Part shown: positions 43,619 through 52,761 of the stretch, one piece after another
Layout: every line of letters starts with the position of its first letter
How positions within the stretch are numbered: the first letter of the stretch is position 1
Origin: Hyphomicrobium sp. ghe19
GTDB taxonomy: Bacteria > Pseudomonadota > Alphaproteobacteria > Rhizobiales > Hyphomicrobiaceae
DNA: 64,000 nucleotides
Direction of reading: 5' to 3'
NCBI RefSeq assembly: GCF_902712875.1
Contig: NZ_LR743509.1
Location: forward strand, 3,672,001-3,736,000
Translations under genes and position numbers: made by a program
The notes under the pieces: generated by a model
Database searches by the model: none
The model's input: the letters and a program-made list of their open reading frames with translations, nothing else
What the model was told of the DNA's origin: nothing

Positions 43619-45049
43619 ATGATGACGGTACAGGCCAACGAAATTCAGTGGTATATCGCCCGCGACGGTAAGCAGCACGGGCCGCTGACTGACGTCGAAA
43701 TGCGCACGTTTGTCGCGCACAATTATCTTCGTTTGAGCGATCTCATCTGGCGGCCGGGAATGCCCGAGTGGCAATCGGCTCCGACCGTTTTTCCGACTGC
43801 GTTCGAGGCGCTCGGCGAAGAGCCGAAGGCAGCTCCTGCCCGCCCGCAGACGCCAAGCCCTAGCGCACTAAGTCAGCCGGCACGTTATTCCAATATTGCT
43901 CCGCCTCCTCATGACGCCCACGGGGCCGATTACGCCCAGGAAGCGGCAGCTCGGCCAGAGCGCAGCATCGTGAAGCGGCTGGCGCTTGCCAGCGTCGCCA
44001 TTACGCTCATCGGGGGCGGCGCGTTCGCACTCGCGACGTATCGCGGCCCGATCTCAGAAATGGTTTCGGGTTCCGCCGGCACATCGGCAGATCAAGCGCC
44101 GATCGTTTCCGCCCCGCCCGACGCGCATGCCACGAATGTTCTTGCAGATACGCAGACGACTGGCACCCAAGCCGGCGAGCAGGCGACAGCATCCGCGACA
44201 GCCAATGCCAGCGACGTCATCAGCAGGCCGCCTTCGCCGCCGTCCCCGTCGCCGGGCGAGACGACGACTTCTTCCGTAACGTCGCCCTCGCCGCAACCGG
44301 ATCCGCCGGCCGCCGCCGATACATCGAACGCTCAGACGCAAGTCGCGGCCATCGATACGCAACCGCCGGTCGCTGCGCCGTCGACGGGCGTCGATGGTTC
44401 GCCGCTCGATCAGCGCTTGCAGAAAGTAGCGGTGTGGGAGCTGATCAAGAAAGAATACCCGAGCTGGTACTCCACACAGGTTGGAGATGCGAACAAGCTC
44501 GTCGCCGACAACAAGTCCGATAACGAAGTCGCCGCTCTGTTGGCGCAGGGTCTTGTCGATCTCCGGCGGAAAAATGCCGACAAGGCTTTGCTCGCGAGTT
44601 CGGACAGGCTGCAGGCGATCGCGCAGGCTTTCCTCGATCACCTGAAGTCGCTCAGACAACAGAGCGTCAGCGCCTGCTTCGGCTTCATTTCGAAAGGCGA
44701 GACGAGCCCGGCCGTCGTGCAGATGATGGAGCATCCGGAGACCGCGACCGCTCTCAATGCGCAGGCCGGCGCGATTTTCGAAGCCATCTCGGAAGGAACC
44801 AGGGCTCCGGTCAAGCATGACTCGGCCGTGAAGAGTGATTACGACCTTCTGATCAAGGAACTCAGCAAGCTCGGCTGGAAGGAGGAAGATCTGCAGGTCT
44901 TCTCGAATCCGAAGCTGCTTGCGAAGCGCGAGCCGGAGCAGGTCTGCAAGATGGTGCAGGATTGGTTCGTCGCGCACCTCGCGGTGCAGGACAAAGCGGT
45001 CCGAGACCGGTTGCTCTTCGAAACGTTGAAGCCTGTCGTATCGGGCTGA
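43619..45049 (+). CDS. GYF-domain membrane protein, unknown function
   Basis: This is about 476 residues. An N-terminal GYF_2 domain (IQWYIARDGKQHGPLTDVEM and WRPGMPEW) should bind proline-rich peptides. A single transmembrane helix follows near residue 125 (LASVAITLIGGGAFALATY), then a proline/serine/threonine-rich linker of about 100 residues, and a helical C-terminal domain. The membrane topology puts the C-terminal domain outside the cytoplasm or the reverse; not decided. The start is one of two adjacent ATGs at 43619 and 43622. A DUF3147 gene follows after four bases, so they form an operon. Confidence 0.75.
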   Translation: MMTVQANEIQWYIARDGKQHGPLTDVEMRTFVAHNYLRLSDLIWRPGMPEWQSAPTVFPTAFEALGEEPKAAPARPQTPSPSALSQPARYSNIAPPPHDAHGADYAQEAAARPERSIVKRLALASVAITLIGGGAFALATYRGPISEMVSGSAGTSADQAPIVSAPPDAHATNVLADTQTTGTQAGEQATASATANASDVISRPPSPPSPSPGETTTSSVTSPSPQPDPPAAADTSNAQTQVAAIDTQPPVAAPSTGVDGSPLDQRLQKVAVWELIKKEYPSWYSTQVGDANKLVADNKSDNEVAALLAQGLVDLRRKNADKALLASSDRLQAIAQAFLDHLKSLRQQSVSACFGFISKGETSPAVVQMMEHPETATALNAQAGAIFEAISEGTRAPVKHDSAVKSDYDLLIKELSKLGWKEEDLQVFSNPKLLAKREPEQVCKMVQDWFVAHLAVQDKAVRDRLLFETLKPVVSG

Positions 45050-45053
45050 CGCG

Positions 45054-45404
45054 ATGATTTACACCGGGATCAAGGTTCTTGTGACCGCGGTTCTGGTAGT
45101 AGCGATTTCCGAAGTGGCGAAGCGCTCGACCCTTTTCGGCGGCATCCTCGCATCTTTGCCGCTCACATCGCTTTTGGCATTCATCTGGCTTTATGGTGAA
45201 ACCGGCGACGCCGGAAAGGTCGCCAGCCTTTCCTACAGCATCTTTTGGTACGTCCTGCCGTCGCTCGTGCTGTTTATCGTTTTGCCGCTGTTGCTGGCGC
45301 GCGGCTTCGATTTCTGGCTTAGCCTCGCGATCGCCTCAGCCGCGACGTTCGCTGCCTATGCTCTCATGTCCCAGCTTCTGGCGCGCTTTGGCGTAGCTCT
45401 CTGA
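45054..45404 (+). CDS. DUF3147 family membrane protein
   Basis: This is 116 residues with four predicted helices: IKVLVTAVLVVAISEVAKR, LASLPLTSLLAFIWLY, SIFWYVLPSLVLFIVLPLLL and SLAIASAATFAAYALMSQLL. It fits the small DUF3147 membrane family, function unknown. It starts four bases after the GYF gene stop and 41 before the ABC-F gene, so it is probably translated in the same message. Confidence 0.8.
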   Translation: MIYTGIKVLVTAVLVVAISEVAKRSTLFGGILASLPLTSLLAFIWLYGETGDAGKVASLSYSIFWYVLPSLVLFIVLPLLLARGFDFWLSLAIASAATFAAYALMSQLLARFGVAL

Positions 45405-45445
45405 CCCAGTGACAGGACGCAGCGGACCGGCTATCCGCATCGCCC

Positions 45446-47347
45446 ATGCTTCATATCAACGATCTCACCTATCGCATCGAAGGCAAACCGATCCTGGAAT
45501 CGGCGACGGCGGCTATTCCGTCGGGCCATAAGGTCGGGCTTGTCGGGCGCAATGGCGCAGGCAAGACGACGCTGCTGCGGCTTCTGAAAGGCGAGATCGC
45601 GCCTGACGACGGGTCGATTTCCATTCCGCGAAATGCCCGCCTCGGCCACGTCGCGCAGGAGGCACCGGGCGGCGATGCGAGCCTGCTCGATTGGGTGCTT
45701 TCCGCCGACACGGAACGGGCAAGCCTGCTCGCTGAAGCCGAGCACGCCACGGACCCTGAGCGCATAGCCGAAATTCAGATGCGGCTGACCGACATCGACG
45801 CGCACTCCGCGCCGTCGCGTGCGGCGCGCATTCTTTCGGGCCTAGGCTTCGACGAGGAAGCCCAGCGGCGCGCCTGCCGGGAATTCTCCGGCGGCTGGCG
45901 CATGCGTGTGGCGCTCGGCGCGATCCTGTTTCTCAAGCCCGACATTCTGCTGCTCGACGAGCCGACGAACTACCTCGATCTCGAAGGCACGCTTTGGCTC
46001 GAGAACCATCTCAAGGCCTATCCGCACACCGTGCTGATCGTCAGTCACGATCGCGATCTCCTCAACCGCGCCGTGTCGACGATCATGCATCTCGATAAGG
46101 GCAAGCTCACGCTTTATTCCGGCGGCTACGATGATTTCGAGGAGACGCGCCGCGAGAAGCAGCGCCTCGAAATGAAGCTGAAGAAAAAGCAGGACGAGCA
46201 ACGCCGGCATTTGCAGGCCTTCATCGATCGCTTCAAGGCGAAGGCGACTAAGGCCGCTCAGGCGCAGAGCCGCGTCAAGGCGCTCGCGAAAATGCAGCCC
46301 ATCGCCGCGCAGGTCGACGACCGGGTTGTGCCGTTCCACTTTCCCGATCCGCAGAAGATCATCGCGAGCCCAATCTTGCGCATCGAAAAAGCAAGCGCGG
46401 GCTATGAAGCGGAGCGGCCCATTCTTTCCGGTATCGACCTTCGCATCGACAACGATGACCGCATCGCGCTGCTTGGACAGAACGGCAACGGAAAGTCGAC
46501 GCTTGCGAAGCTGATCGCGGGACGCCTCAAGCCATTGTCGGGCAATGTCTTCGGCGCACAGAAAGTCGAGGTCGGATATTTCGCGCAGCATCAGCTCGAC
46601 GATTTGCAGCCGAATGCGACGCCTTACGACTACATGCTGAAGATGATGCCGGACGCGACCGAAGCGCAACGGCGGACCAAGCTCGGCACGTTCGGCTTCA
46701 GCGCCGATAAGGCGGATACGGCGTGCTCGAAACTTTCGGGCGGCGAGAAGGCGCGACTGCTGCTGGCGCTCACTGCGTTTCATGGTCCGCATGTGCTGAT
46801 CCTCGACGAGCCGACGAACCATCTCGACGTCGACAGCCGCGAAGCGTTGATCCACGCGCTGATGGAATACAACGGCGCCGTCATTCTGATCAGCCACGAC
46901 CGGCATTTGATCGAAGCGACCGCTGACCGGCTCCTGCTCGTGCGCAACGGCGGCGTGACGTCCTACGACGGAGACATGGAGACTTACCGCTCACTGCTGC
47001 TCGAAGAGCGCGGTGCGCGGACTTCAGAACGGCGCGACGAAGCGAGTTCCGATGGCCGGTCGTCCCGCACCGACCAGCGCCGTGCCGCCGCCGAAAAGCG
47101 TGCCGAACTCGCGCCGTTGAAAAAGGCGATGGTTGCGGCCGAGAAGCAGGTCGATAAGCTCACGAAAGACATCGCGGCTCTCGATGCCGTGCTCGGAGAT
47201 TCTGAAATTTACAGCTCCGATCCTTCGCGAGCGCAGGCCGCCGCGTTGAAGCGCGGTCAGTTGGTCCGTGAGCTGCAGACTGCGGAAGATGCGTGGCTCG
47301 CTGCAACGGAGGACTACGAAGGCGCATCCGCCGCTGTCGAAGCCTAG
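45446..47347 (+). CDS. ABC-F ATPase of the Uup/YheS type
   Basis: This is 633 residues with two cassettes and a C-terminal coiled coil. The first cassette has GRNGAGKTT, FSGGWRMRVALG and ILLLDEPTNYLD. The linker is rich in lysine and glutamine (the P-site tRNA interaction region of ABC-F). The second has GQNGNGKST, LSGGEKARLLLAL and VLILDEPTNHLD. The coiled coil (KKAMVAAEKQVDKLTKDIAAL) resembles Uup. It probably acts in ribosome rescue or assembly. It is the second ABC-F in the window; the first, at 8640, lacks this tail. Confidence 0.9.
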   Translation: MLHINDLTYRIEGKPILESATAAIPSGHKVGLVGRNGAGKTTLLRLLKGEIAPDDGSISIPRNARLGHVAQEAPGGDASLLDWVLSADTERASLLAEAEHATDPERIAEIQMRLTDIDAHSAPSRAARILSGLGFDEEAQRRACREFSGGWRMRVALGAILFLKPDILLLDEPTNYLDLEGTLWLENHLKAYPHTVLIVSHDRDLLNRAVSTIMHLDKGKLTLYSGGYDDFEETRREKQRLEMKLKKKQDEQRRHLQAFIDRFKAKATKAAQAQSRVKALAKMQPIAAQVDDRVVPFHFPDPQKIIASPILRIEKASAGYEAERPILSGIDLRIDNDDRIALLGQNGNGKSTLAKLIAGRLKPLSGNVFGAQKVEVGYFAQHQLDDLQPNATPYDYMLKMMPDATEAQRRTKLGTFGFSADKADTACSKLSGGEKARLLLALTAFHGPHVLILDEPTNHLDVDSREALIHALMEYNGAVILISHDRHLIEATADRLLLVRNGGVTSYDGDMETYRSLLLEERGARTSERRDEASSDGRSSRTDQRRAAAEKRAELAPLKKAMVAAEKQVDKLTKDIAALDAVLGDSEIYSSDPSRAQAAALKRGQLVRELQTAEDAWLAATEDYEGASAAVEA

Positions 47348-47400
47348 ACGGCAAGCTCAGCGGGCCGGCGAATTCGCCGCGACTTTCCACATCTGGCACA

Positions 47401-47440
47401 TCTAGACAAACGGGATTCGGAACCCATTTGAGTTTCTAGA
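47401..47440. repeat. Imperfect palindrome with TCTAGA ends
   Basis: TCTAGA occurs at 47401-47406 and 47435-47440 with partly complementary inner parts (AAACGGG and CCCATTT). CTAG is rare in such genomes, which makes the pair notable. It lies between the ABC-F gene and the small membrane gene; the role is unknown. Confidence 0.4.
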
Positions 47441-47497
47441 AGTTCTGATGTCGCGGGTCCAGTGCCCCCCGCGTTACTGCGCTAGTAGAGAACAGCC

Positions 47498-47803
47498 ATG
47501 CAGCAAAAATTCGTCTATCACCCGCTCAATCGCACGAACCGCCCTCGCGCACAGGCCGCGAGCGCGAAGTTGGTGGTTTCTGAATACCTTGCGTATGTCG
47601 CGATGCTCTCGATAGCCGTCGTTATCGCGATCATCACGTTTGCTTATGCGGCTAACATTACCGTGCGGTGGCTTCATGCTGTCGCCGGCCCGAACTACTT
47701 CGCGACGACGACGCAGCCCATCACTCGTCCGGACGCGAAGATTACCGCGCCGACAAAATTCGCAATGCTGCCAACCACCGAGGGAGCGGCCGCCAGGAAC
47801 TGA
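47498..47803 (+). CDS. Small membrane protein, unknown
   Basis: This is 101 residues with one clear transmembrane helix (YLAYVAMLSIAVVIAIITFAYAA, about residues 30-52). The N-terminus is basic, so by the positive-inside rule it probably faces the cytoplasm and the C-terminal part the periplasm. No family is recognised. It is followed by a strong terminator at 47865-47902. Confidence 0.6.
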   Translation: MQQKFVYHPLNRTNRPRAQAASAKLVVSEYLAYVAMLSIAVVIAIITFAYAANITVRWLHAVAGPNYFATTTQPITRPDAKITAPTKFAMLPTTEGAAARN

Positions 47804-47864
47804 TCGGCGTTCGCTATTTGTAGTCCTCGGGGCTCCCGCGGCAACTGCCATCTCAGATCGATTG

Positions 47865-47902
47865 TGTCATCCTCAGCACAACGCCGAGGATGACATTTTT
47901 TT
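47865..47902 (+). terminator. Rho-independent terminator next to the glyS 3' end
   Basis: TGTCATCCTC (47865-47874) pairs perfectly with GAGGATGACA (47886-47895), followed by seven T. It ends the small membrane gene on the plus strand and touches the last codon of glyS. Confidence 0.88.
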
Positions 47903-49985
47903 ATCCGCTGATCTTCGAGAAGTCGGCGACGGTCAGCGTTGCGGCGCGGATTTCAGAGAGCAGCCGCAGACGGTTCTCGCGCAATTTCGGATCGGCGACG
48001 TTGACGAGAATTTTGTCGAAGAACTGATCGACGGGTCCGCGCAATTCAGAAAGCGCGCGCATGGCACCTGCGAAATTTTCGACCTGAATCGCGCCCACCG
48101 TATCCTGCTTCACGGCCTCGATAGCGGCTGCGAGCGCGACTTCCTCTTTCTCTTTCAGGAGCGATAGGTCGTAGGAACCGGCGTGGGACTTCTTGTCTTT
48201 CTTCTCCTCGATGGAGAGGATGTTCGCAGCGCGCTTGACGCCGGCGAGCAGGTTCGCGCCGTCATCGGACTTCAGGAAGGCGTCGAGCGCTTCGACGCGA
48301 CGCACGATCAGCGCGAGATCATCCTGACCACCGAGCGCGAACACGGCGTCGATCAGATCGTGGCGCTTGCCTTGATCGCGAAGGAAGACTTTGAGGCGAT
48401 CGGCGAAGAAGGAGAGGAGGTCGTCGGCTAATCCCGAAGCCGATTTTACAGTGATCTTCTGTAGAGCAAGGCCTTGTCTTATGTGCTTGCCGAGCGGCAC
48501 GCGCAGATCATTTTCCAGCACGATGCGGATGACGCCGAGCGCGGCGCGGCGGAGCTGATAGGGATCGCCTGAGCCTGTCGGCTTTTCATCGATGGCCCAG
48601 AAGCCGACGAGCGTATCGAGCTTATCGGCGAGCGCGACGGCAACGGCGACGGCATCGCCCTGGTCTTCGCGCGGCACGATGTCTGTCGGGCCTTTCGGCT
48701 TGTAGTGCAGTTCTATGGCGCGGGCGATTTCCGGCTTGGTGCCGACATGCTCCGCGTAGTAGCGGCCCATCAAGCCTTGCAGCTCTGGGAATTCGCCGAC
48801 CATTTCGGACACGAGATCGGCCTTGCACAGACCGGCGGCGCGGCGCGCGTCCTGCGGATCGGCGTCGCATGCGCCTGCAAGCTCGAATGCCAACTCCTCG
48901 ATGCGATCGACGCGATCCTTCTGGCTGCCGAGCTTTTCGTGGAACGTGATACCTGCGAGCTTGCCCGCCATCTCGCCGAGCGGATGCTTGAGATCCTGCT
49001 CCCAGAAGAACTTGGCATCCGAGAGGCGCGCGCGAATGACTTTCTCGTTGCCGGAAACGATCTGCGCGCCACCGTCTGTCGCCAGGAGGTTCGACACGAG
49101 CAGAAATTTGTTGGCGAGCTTCTTCGATTTCGAATCGCGCAGCGAGAAGCACTTCTGATGCGTCTTCATCGACGTCATCAGGACTTCGCCCGGCACTTCC
49201 AGGAAGGACTTGTCGAACGCGCCCATCAGCACGACCGGCCATTCGGTGAGGCCTGCGTTCTCGGCCAGCAGCGCCTCGTCGGCAACGAGTTCGAGCTTTG
49301 CCTCTTTCGCGAGCGCATGCGCCTGATCGGAGATCGTTGCTGCGCGCTTCGCGGCATCGAGCACCACGTGATGAGCGAAGAGCTTCTCCTCATACTCGGC
49401 GAAGTTCTTGACCTTGAACGGTCCCGGTCCGAGGAAGCGATGGCCGCGTGTTTCGTTGGCTGTGGGAAGGCCTGCGATCTCGAATGGCACGACCTTGCCG
49501 CCGAGCAAGCAGAGCACGGACTGCAACGGGCGCACCCACTGGAAGGGCGACGATCCCCAGCGCATCGATTTCGGCCACGGGAATTTGTTCGCGACTTCCA
49601 TCACCGCTTCGGCGATGATTTCCGGCGCCGCGCGGCCGGGCTTCTCAATCTTGGCGACGTAATAGTCGCCCTTCTTCGCGTCCTTGACGATCGTTGCGTC
49701 GCCGATCGACGCGAGGCCTGCGGACTTCAGGAAGCCCTGCACGGCCTGATCCGGAGCCCCGACGCGCGGACCTTTCTTTTCTTCCGAGATCGCAGGGGAA
49801 CCTTGGGGCACATTCTCGATGACGAGCGTCAACCGCCGGGGCGTTGAAAAACTGCGTGCTTCGCCGACGTCGAGACCGCGCGTTTTGAGACCGTCGACAA
49901 CGAGGCGCTTCAAATCCTCCGCTGCGCGCAATTGCATGCGCGCCGGAATCTCCTCCGATAAGAGCTCAAGTAGAAGTTCAGACAT
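47901..49985 (-). CDS. glyS: Glycyl-tRNA synthetase, beta subunit
   Basis: This is 694 residues, normal length for the bacterial beta chain. It begins ELLLELLSEEIPARMQLRAAEDL and carries GPRVGAPDQAVQGFLKSAG, HHVVLDAAKR and the HD-like AKFFWEQDLKHPL/FHEKLGSQ region, with the anticodon-binding DALR part at the C-terminus. It works as an alpha2beta2 enzyme with GlyQ. The glyQ gene lies upstream on the same strand, separated by a small membrane-protein gene and a palindromic element. Confidence 0.96.
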   Translation of the reverse strand: MSELLLELLSEEIPARMQLRAAEDLKRLVVDGLKTRGLDVGEARSFSTPRRLTLVIENVPQGSPAISEEKKGPRVGAPDQAVQGFLKSAGLASIGDATIVKDAKKGDYYVAKIEKPGRAAPEIIAEAVMEVANKFPWPKSMRWGSSPFQWVRPLQSVLCLLGGKVVPFEIAGLPTANETRGHRFLGPGPFKVKNFAEYEEKLFAHHVVLDAAKRAATISDQAHALAKEAKLELVADEALLAENAGLTEWPVVLMGAFDKSFLEVPGEVLMTSMKTHQKCFSLRDSKSKKLANKFLLVSNLLATDGGAQIVSGNEKVIRARLSDAKFFWEQDLKHPLGEMAGKLAGITFHEKLGSQKDRVDRIEELAFELAGACDADPQDARRAAGLCKADLVSEMVGEFPELQGLMGRYYAEHVGTKPEIARAIELHYKPKGPTDIVPREDQGDAVAVAVALADKLDTLVGFWAIDEKPTGSGDPYQLRRAALGVIRIVLENDLRVPLGKHIRQGLALQKITVKSASGLADDLLSFFADRLKVFLRDQGKRHDLIDAVFALGGQDDLALIVRRVEALDAFLKSDDGANLLAGVKRAANILSIEEKKDKKSHAGSYDLSLLKEKEEVALAAAIEAVKQDTVGAIQVENFAGAMRALSELRGPVDQFFDKILVNVADPKLRENRLRLLSEIRAATLTVADFSKISG

Positions 49986-50035
49986 GCAAGATCGATCTCG
50001 GTGAAAAACGGCTCTCGTCCCGTCATACAGGAAAG

Positions 50036-50120
50036 AGCGGGGCGAGGGGGAGAGATGCAGGCCGCATTTGGCGGCCCCTCACCCGAGGCCTCTCCCCATT
50101 GCGTGACGCAACGGGGAGAG
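50036..50120. repeat. Palindromic extragenic element (REP-like) before glyS
   Basis: CTCTCCCC (50090-50097) and GGGGAGAG (50113-50120) flank TTGCGT and ACGCAA, a 31-base palindrome with a single mismatch. The preceding bases from about 50036 contain a related GGGGCGAGGGGGAGAG and CCCTCACCC. The pattern resembles REP elements common in Hyphomicrobiales. Only one copy was seen here. Confidence 0.7.
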
Positions 50121-50127
50121 AAAGTCG

Positions 50128-50508
50128 TTAGGGGTTGGCCGGCGCCGGTGCCGGCGTGCTTTCGGGTGCCGGTGTTGCCGCCGGGGCCGCAGGCTCGGGG
50201 GCCGCCGGAGCAGGCTCGGCTGCGGGGGCGGGCGGCGGTGTTTCCGCCTTCATGGCCGGGGCTTCGGCTGGAGCCGGAGCGCTTTCCTCTGCCGCCTTCT
50301 TGTGTTCCGGCAGGATGCCCGCAGGAAGCGCCGCTCTGACCTGATGGCCGATGTCGCGCGTCGCGCCGGTCGTGTGGAGGTAACCGATCCCGACGCCGAC
50401 GAGAGCTACGAAAAACACCAAGATCCAGGGCATTCGCCGTAGGACGAAGAAACCGATTACAAGCAGCGGTACGGCAGCCGCGATTATGCCGAGGGTCGTG
50501 TCATTCAT
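50128..50508 (-). CDS. Membrane protein with proline/alanine-rich tail, unknown
   Basis: This is 126 residues from ATG 50508, which overlaps the glyQ stop as ATGA and has an AGGAGGA SD, so translation is coupled to glyQ. Two adjacent transmembrane helices ([17 protein letters not shown] and [16 protein letters not shown]) are followed by a low-complexity tail of Pro, Ala and Glu. No family is recognised. The position between the two synthetase subunit genes is unusual. Confidence 0.7.
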   Translation of the reverse strand: MNDTTLGIIAAAVPLLVIGFFVLRRMPWILVFFVALVGVGIGYLHTTGATRDIGHQVRAALPAGILPEHKKAAEESAPAPAEAPAMKAETPPPAPAAEPAPAAPEPAAPAATPAPESTPAPAPANP

Positions 50509-51455
50509 GCGCGTCCTCCTCCTTCTGTCTCTAGCCACGCGGCGCAACAGGCTTTCGCCATGTCCCGAACGCGCAGGATGTAGCTCTGACGCTCTGTGAC
50601 CGAAATCACTCCCCTAGCGTCGAGCAGGTTAAAGATATGGCTCGCTTTGATGCACTGATCGTAGGCGGGAAGCGCGAGCAAGTGCTCCTCGCCACCTTTC
50701 GCCCCGGCCTCGAGCAAAGCTTTGCACTCGGCCTCAGCGTCTTTGAAATGGCGAAGCAGCACCTCGGTGTCGGCGTGCTCGAAGTTAAAACGGGAATACT
50801 CGCGCTCGGCCTGCAGGAAGACGTCGCCGTATGTCAGGCGTTTGTCGTCGTCGCGGCCGTTGAAATTGAGATCGTAGACGCGATCCACGCCCTGAACGTA
50901 CATCGCGAGCCGCTCGAGACCGTAGGTGATCTCGCCAGCAACCGGATTGCAGTCGAAGCCGCCGACCTGCTGGAAGTAGGTGAATTGCGATACTTCCATG
51001 CCGTTGCACCAGACCTCCCAACCGAGCCCCCAGGCGCCGAGCGTTGGGCTTTCCCAGTCGTCTTCGACGAAGCGAACATCATTCAGCGCGGTATCGATGC
51101 CGATGGCCTCGAGACTCGCGAGATAGAGCTCCTGGATATTCGCCGGAGACGGCTTCATGATGACCTGGAACTGATAGTAGTGCTGCAGCCGGTTCGGGTT
51201 TTCCCCGTAGCGGCCGTCTTTTGGACGGCGGGAGGGCTGGACGTAGGCTGCGGACCAGGATTTCGGGCCCAGCGCGCGCAATGTCGTTGCCGGATGAAAG
51301 GTGCCCGCTCCGACCTCCATGTCGTAGGGCTGGAGGATGACGCAGCCTTGAGCGCTCCAGAAGCTCTGCAACGTCAAAATGAGGTCCTGGAAGGCTTCTT
51401 TGGGGCGCAACGCAGGGAGCCGTGCGGCCCTCGTGGAAACCGTCGTTTGGGGCAT
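50505..51455 (-). CDS. glyQ: Glycyl-tRNA synthetase, alpha subunit
   Basis: This is 316 residues. Motif-rich family blocks are [30 protein letters not shown] (split here as [17 protein letters not shown]), [38 protein letters not shown] and [11 protein letters not shown]. This chain holds the catalytic site for glycine and ATP. It leads the glyQ - small membrane gene - glyS set. Confidence 0.96.
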   Translation of the reverse strand: MPQTTVSTRAARLPALRPKEAFQDLILTLQSFWSAQGCVILQPYDMEVGAGTFHPATTLRALGPKSWSAAYVQPSRRPKDGRYGENPNRLQHYYQFQVIMKPSPANIQELYLASLEAIGIDTALNDVRFVEDDWESPTLGAWGLGWEVWCNGMEVSQFTYFQQVGGFDCNPVAGEITYGLERLAMYVQGVDRVYDLNFNGRDDDKRLTYGDVFLQAEREYSRFNFEHADTEVLLRHFKDAEAECKALLEAGAKGGEEHLLALPAYDQCIKASHIFNLLDARGVISVTERQSYILRVRDMAKACCAAWLETEGGGRA

Positions 51456-51605
51456 TGTCTTTTGCTCGTTCGGGCTTAATTCGCGGGCAATATACGCGTT
51501 AACGACACCTTGTCACGCGCGGAGAAGCGGTAATGGGGCTTTCCTGCACCGCGCGCAAGCACGGCTTCAGCCCACTGCTGACTTAGCTTCCGACGACAGT
51601 AATTC

Positions 51606-51815
51606 TCAGTCTTTTGATTGTGCCCGCGGCCGGTAAACGCCTGCGGCTTCATCCCATTCGAGATTTCCGAGGTCGCGCACGTGCGCCGCCGCACGCCGCA
51701 TGGCCTGGTCTGCCTTGCGGGTGCCCGACTGAGCATTACGCGCCAAGGCGGACAGAAGCCGGTAGCCGGCGAGGCCTGCCAATCCTACGACCGCGAGAAA
51801 CATGACTGGGGGCAT
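51606..51815 (-). CDS. Small membrane-anchored hypothetical protein
   Basis: This is 69 residues. GGAGGG seven bases upstream is a good SD. One N-terminal hydrophobic helix (MFLAVVGLAGLAGYRLL) precedes a charged cytoplasmic part ending in NLEWDEAAGVYRPR. It starts 21 bases after the S49 peptidase stop and is probably in the same operon, read before glyQ. Confidence 0.65.
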   Translation of the reverse strand: MPPVMFLAVVGLAGLAGYRLLSALARNAQSGTRKADQAMRRAAAHVRDLGNLEWDEAAGVYRPRAQSKD

Positions 51816-51836
51816 TACGAGGCCCTCCGTGACGCC

Positions 51837-52667
51837 TTAGATGCCAAAGCGCGACCAGAGCGATCGCTCCTCCATAGCCGACACCAGATCGTCGGCAAAA
51901 GCAAGACCGTTGCCCAGCCCCGAAGCGCCGGGCGCACGGCGCAGGCGCGAAAGCAGTCCCGCCCTTTCGGGCTCGACGACCTTCAGCCTTACCTTGTCGC
52001 CGAAGACCTGTCGCATCTTGGAGCGAACATCGGTTATCCCATCGATGAGGCCGAAGTCGACGGCTTTCGATGCAGACCAGAATGCGCCGGAGAAAAGCTC
52101 CGAGTCCGGCCCTTTCAGCTTGCCAAGGCGGCGTTCCTTGACGAGGCCGATGAACACGTCGTGGACGTCCTGCTGGATGGCTTTGAGGCGCGAGATGTCG
52201 TCGGTGTTTTCAGGCAGAAACGGGTCCAACTGGTTCTTGTCGGTACCCGCCGTATAGACGCGCCGTTCTATGCCGAGCCGCTGCAGTAAATCGACGAAGC
52301 CGAAGCTGCGCGAGACGACACCGATCGAGCCGATGATGGAGGACGGATCGCCGTATATTTCATCGCCTGCAATGGCCAGAAAATAGCCGCCGGATGCGGC
52401 CACGTCCTCGCAGAAAACGTAGACGCGCTTCTCCTTCTCAACCGCCAATTGGCGAAGGCGATTGAAGATGAGGTTGGACTGCACAGGCGAGCCGCCCGGC
52501 GAATTGATTACGACCGCAACCGCCGGAAGCTTCGAAAGCGAAAATGCCTTTTCAATCGCCCCCGCGTAGGCCGCAAGCGACAGGCCCGGACGCAACGGAG
52601 TCGCCATTCCGATCGGACCGCTGAAACGCAAAACGGGGACGACGGGCTTACGCGAGAATGGCCACAT
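51837..52667 (-). CDS. S49 family serine peptidase (SppA-like)
   Basis: This is 276 residues of the ClpP-like SppA fold. INSPGGSPVQSN (oxyanion region) is followed by EDVAASGGYFLAIAGDEIYGDPSSIIGSIGVV, in which the Ser of ASGGY is the nucleophile and the GSIGVV block is typical of SppA/SohB. It probably cleaves signal or membrane peptides. There is no clear leader or long N-terminal helix, so it is shorter than E. coli SppA, like the SppA-36K group. Confidence 0.85.
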   Translation of the reverse strand: MWPFSRKPVVPVLRFSGPIGMATPLRPGLSLAAYAGAIEKAFSLSKLPAVAVVINSPGGSPVQSNLIFNRLRQLAVEKEKRVYVFCEDVAASGGYFLAIAGDEIYGDPSSIIGSIGVVSRSFGFVDLLQRLGIERRVYTAGTDKNQLDPFLPENTDDISRLKAIQQDVHDVFIGLVKERRLGKLKGPDSELFSGAFWSASKAVDFGLIDGITDVRSKMRQVFGDKVRLKVVEPERAGLLSRLRRAPGASGLGNGLAFADDLVSAMEERSLWSRFGI

Positions 52668-52761
52668 GAAGCTTCACTCCTGCGAGCAACTTGCTCTGAC
52701 GTTGCGTTAAGGATGGGAGTTGCATGATCTAGTGCAACCGCAGGCGGCTTGCCAGAGGCGA

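Noticed and set aside
48705..49847. 380-codon plus-strand frame
   Set aside because: Lies wholly inside glyS on the opposite strand, with no family similarity.
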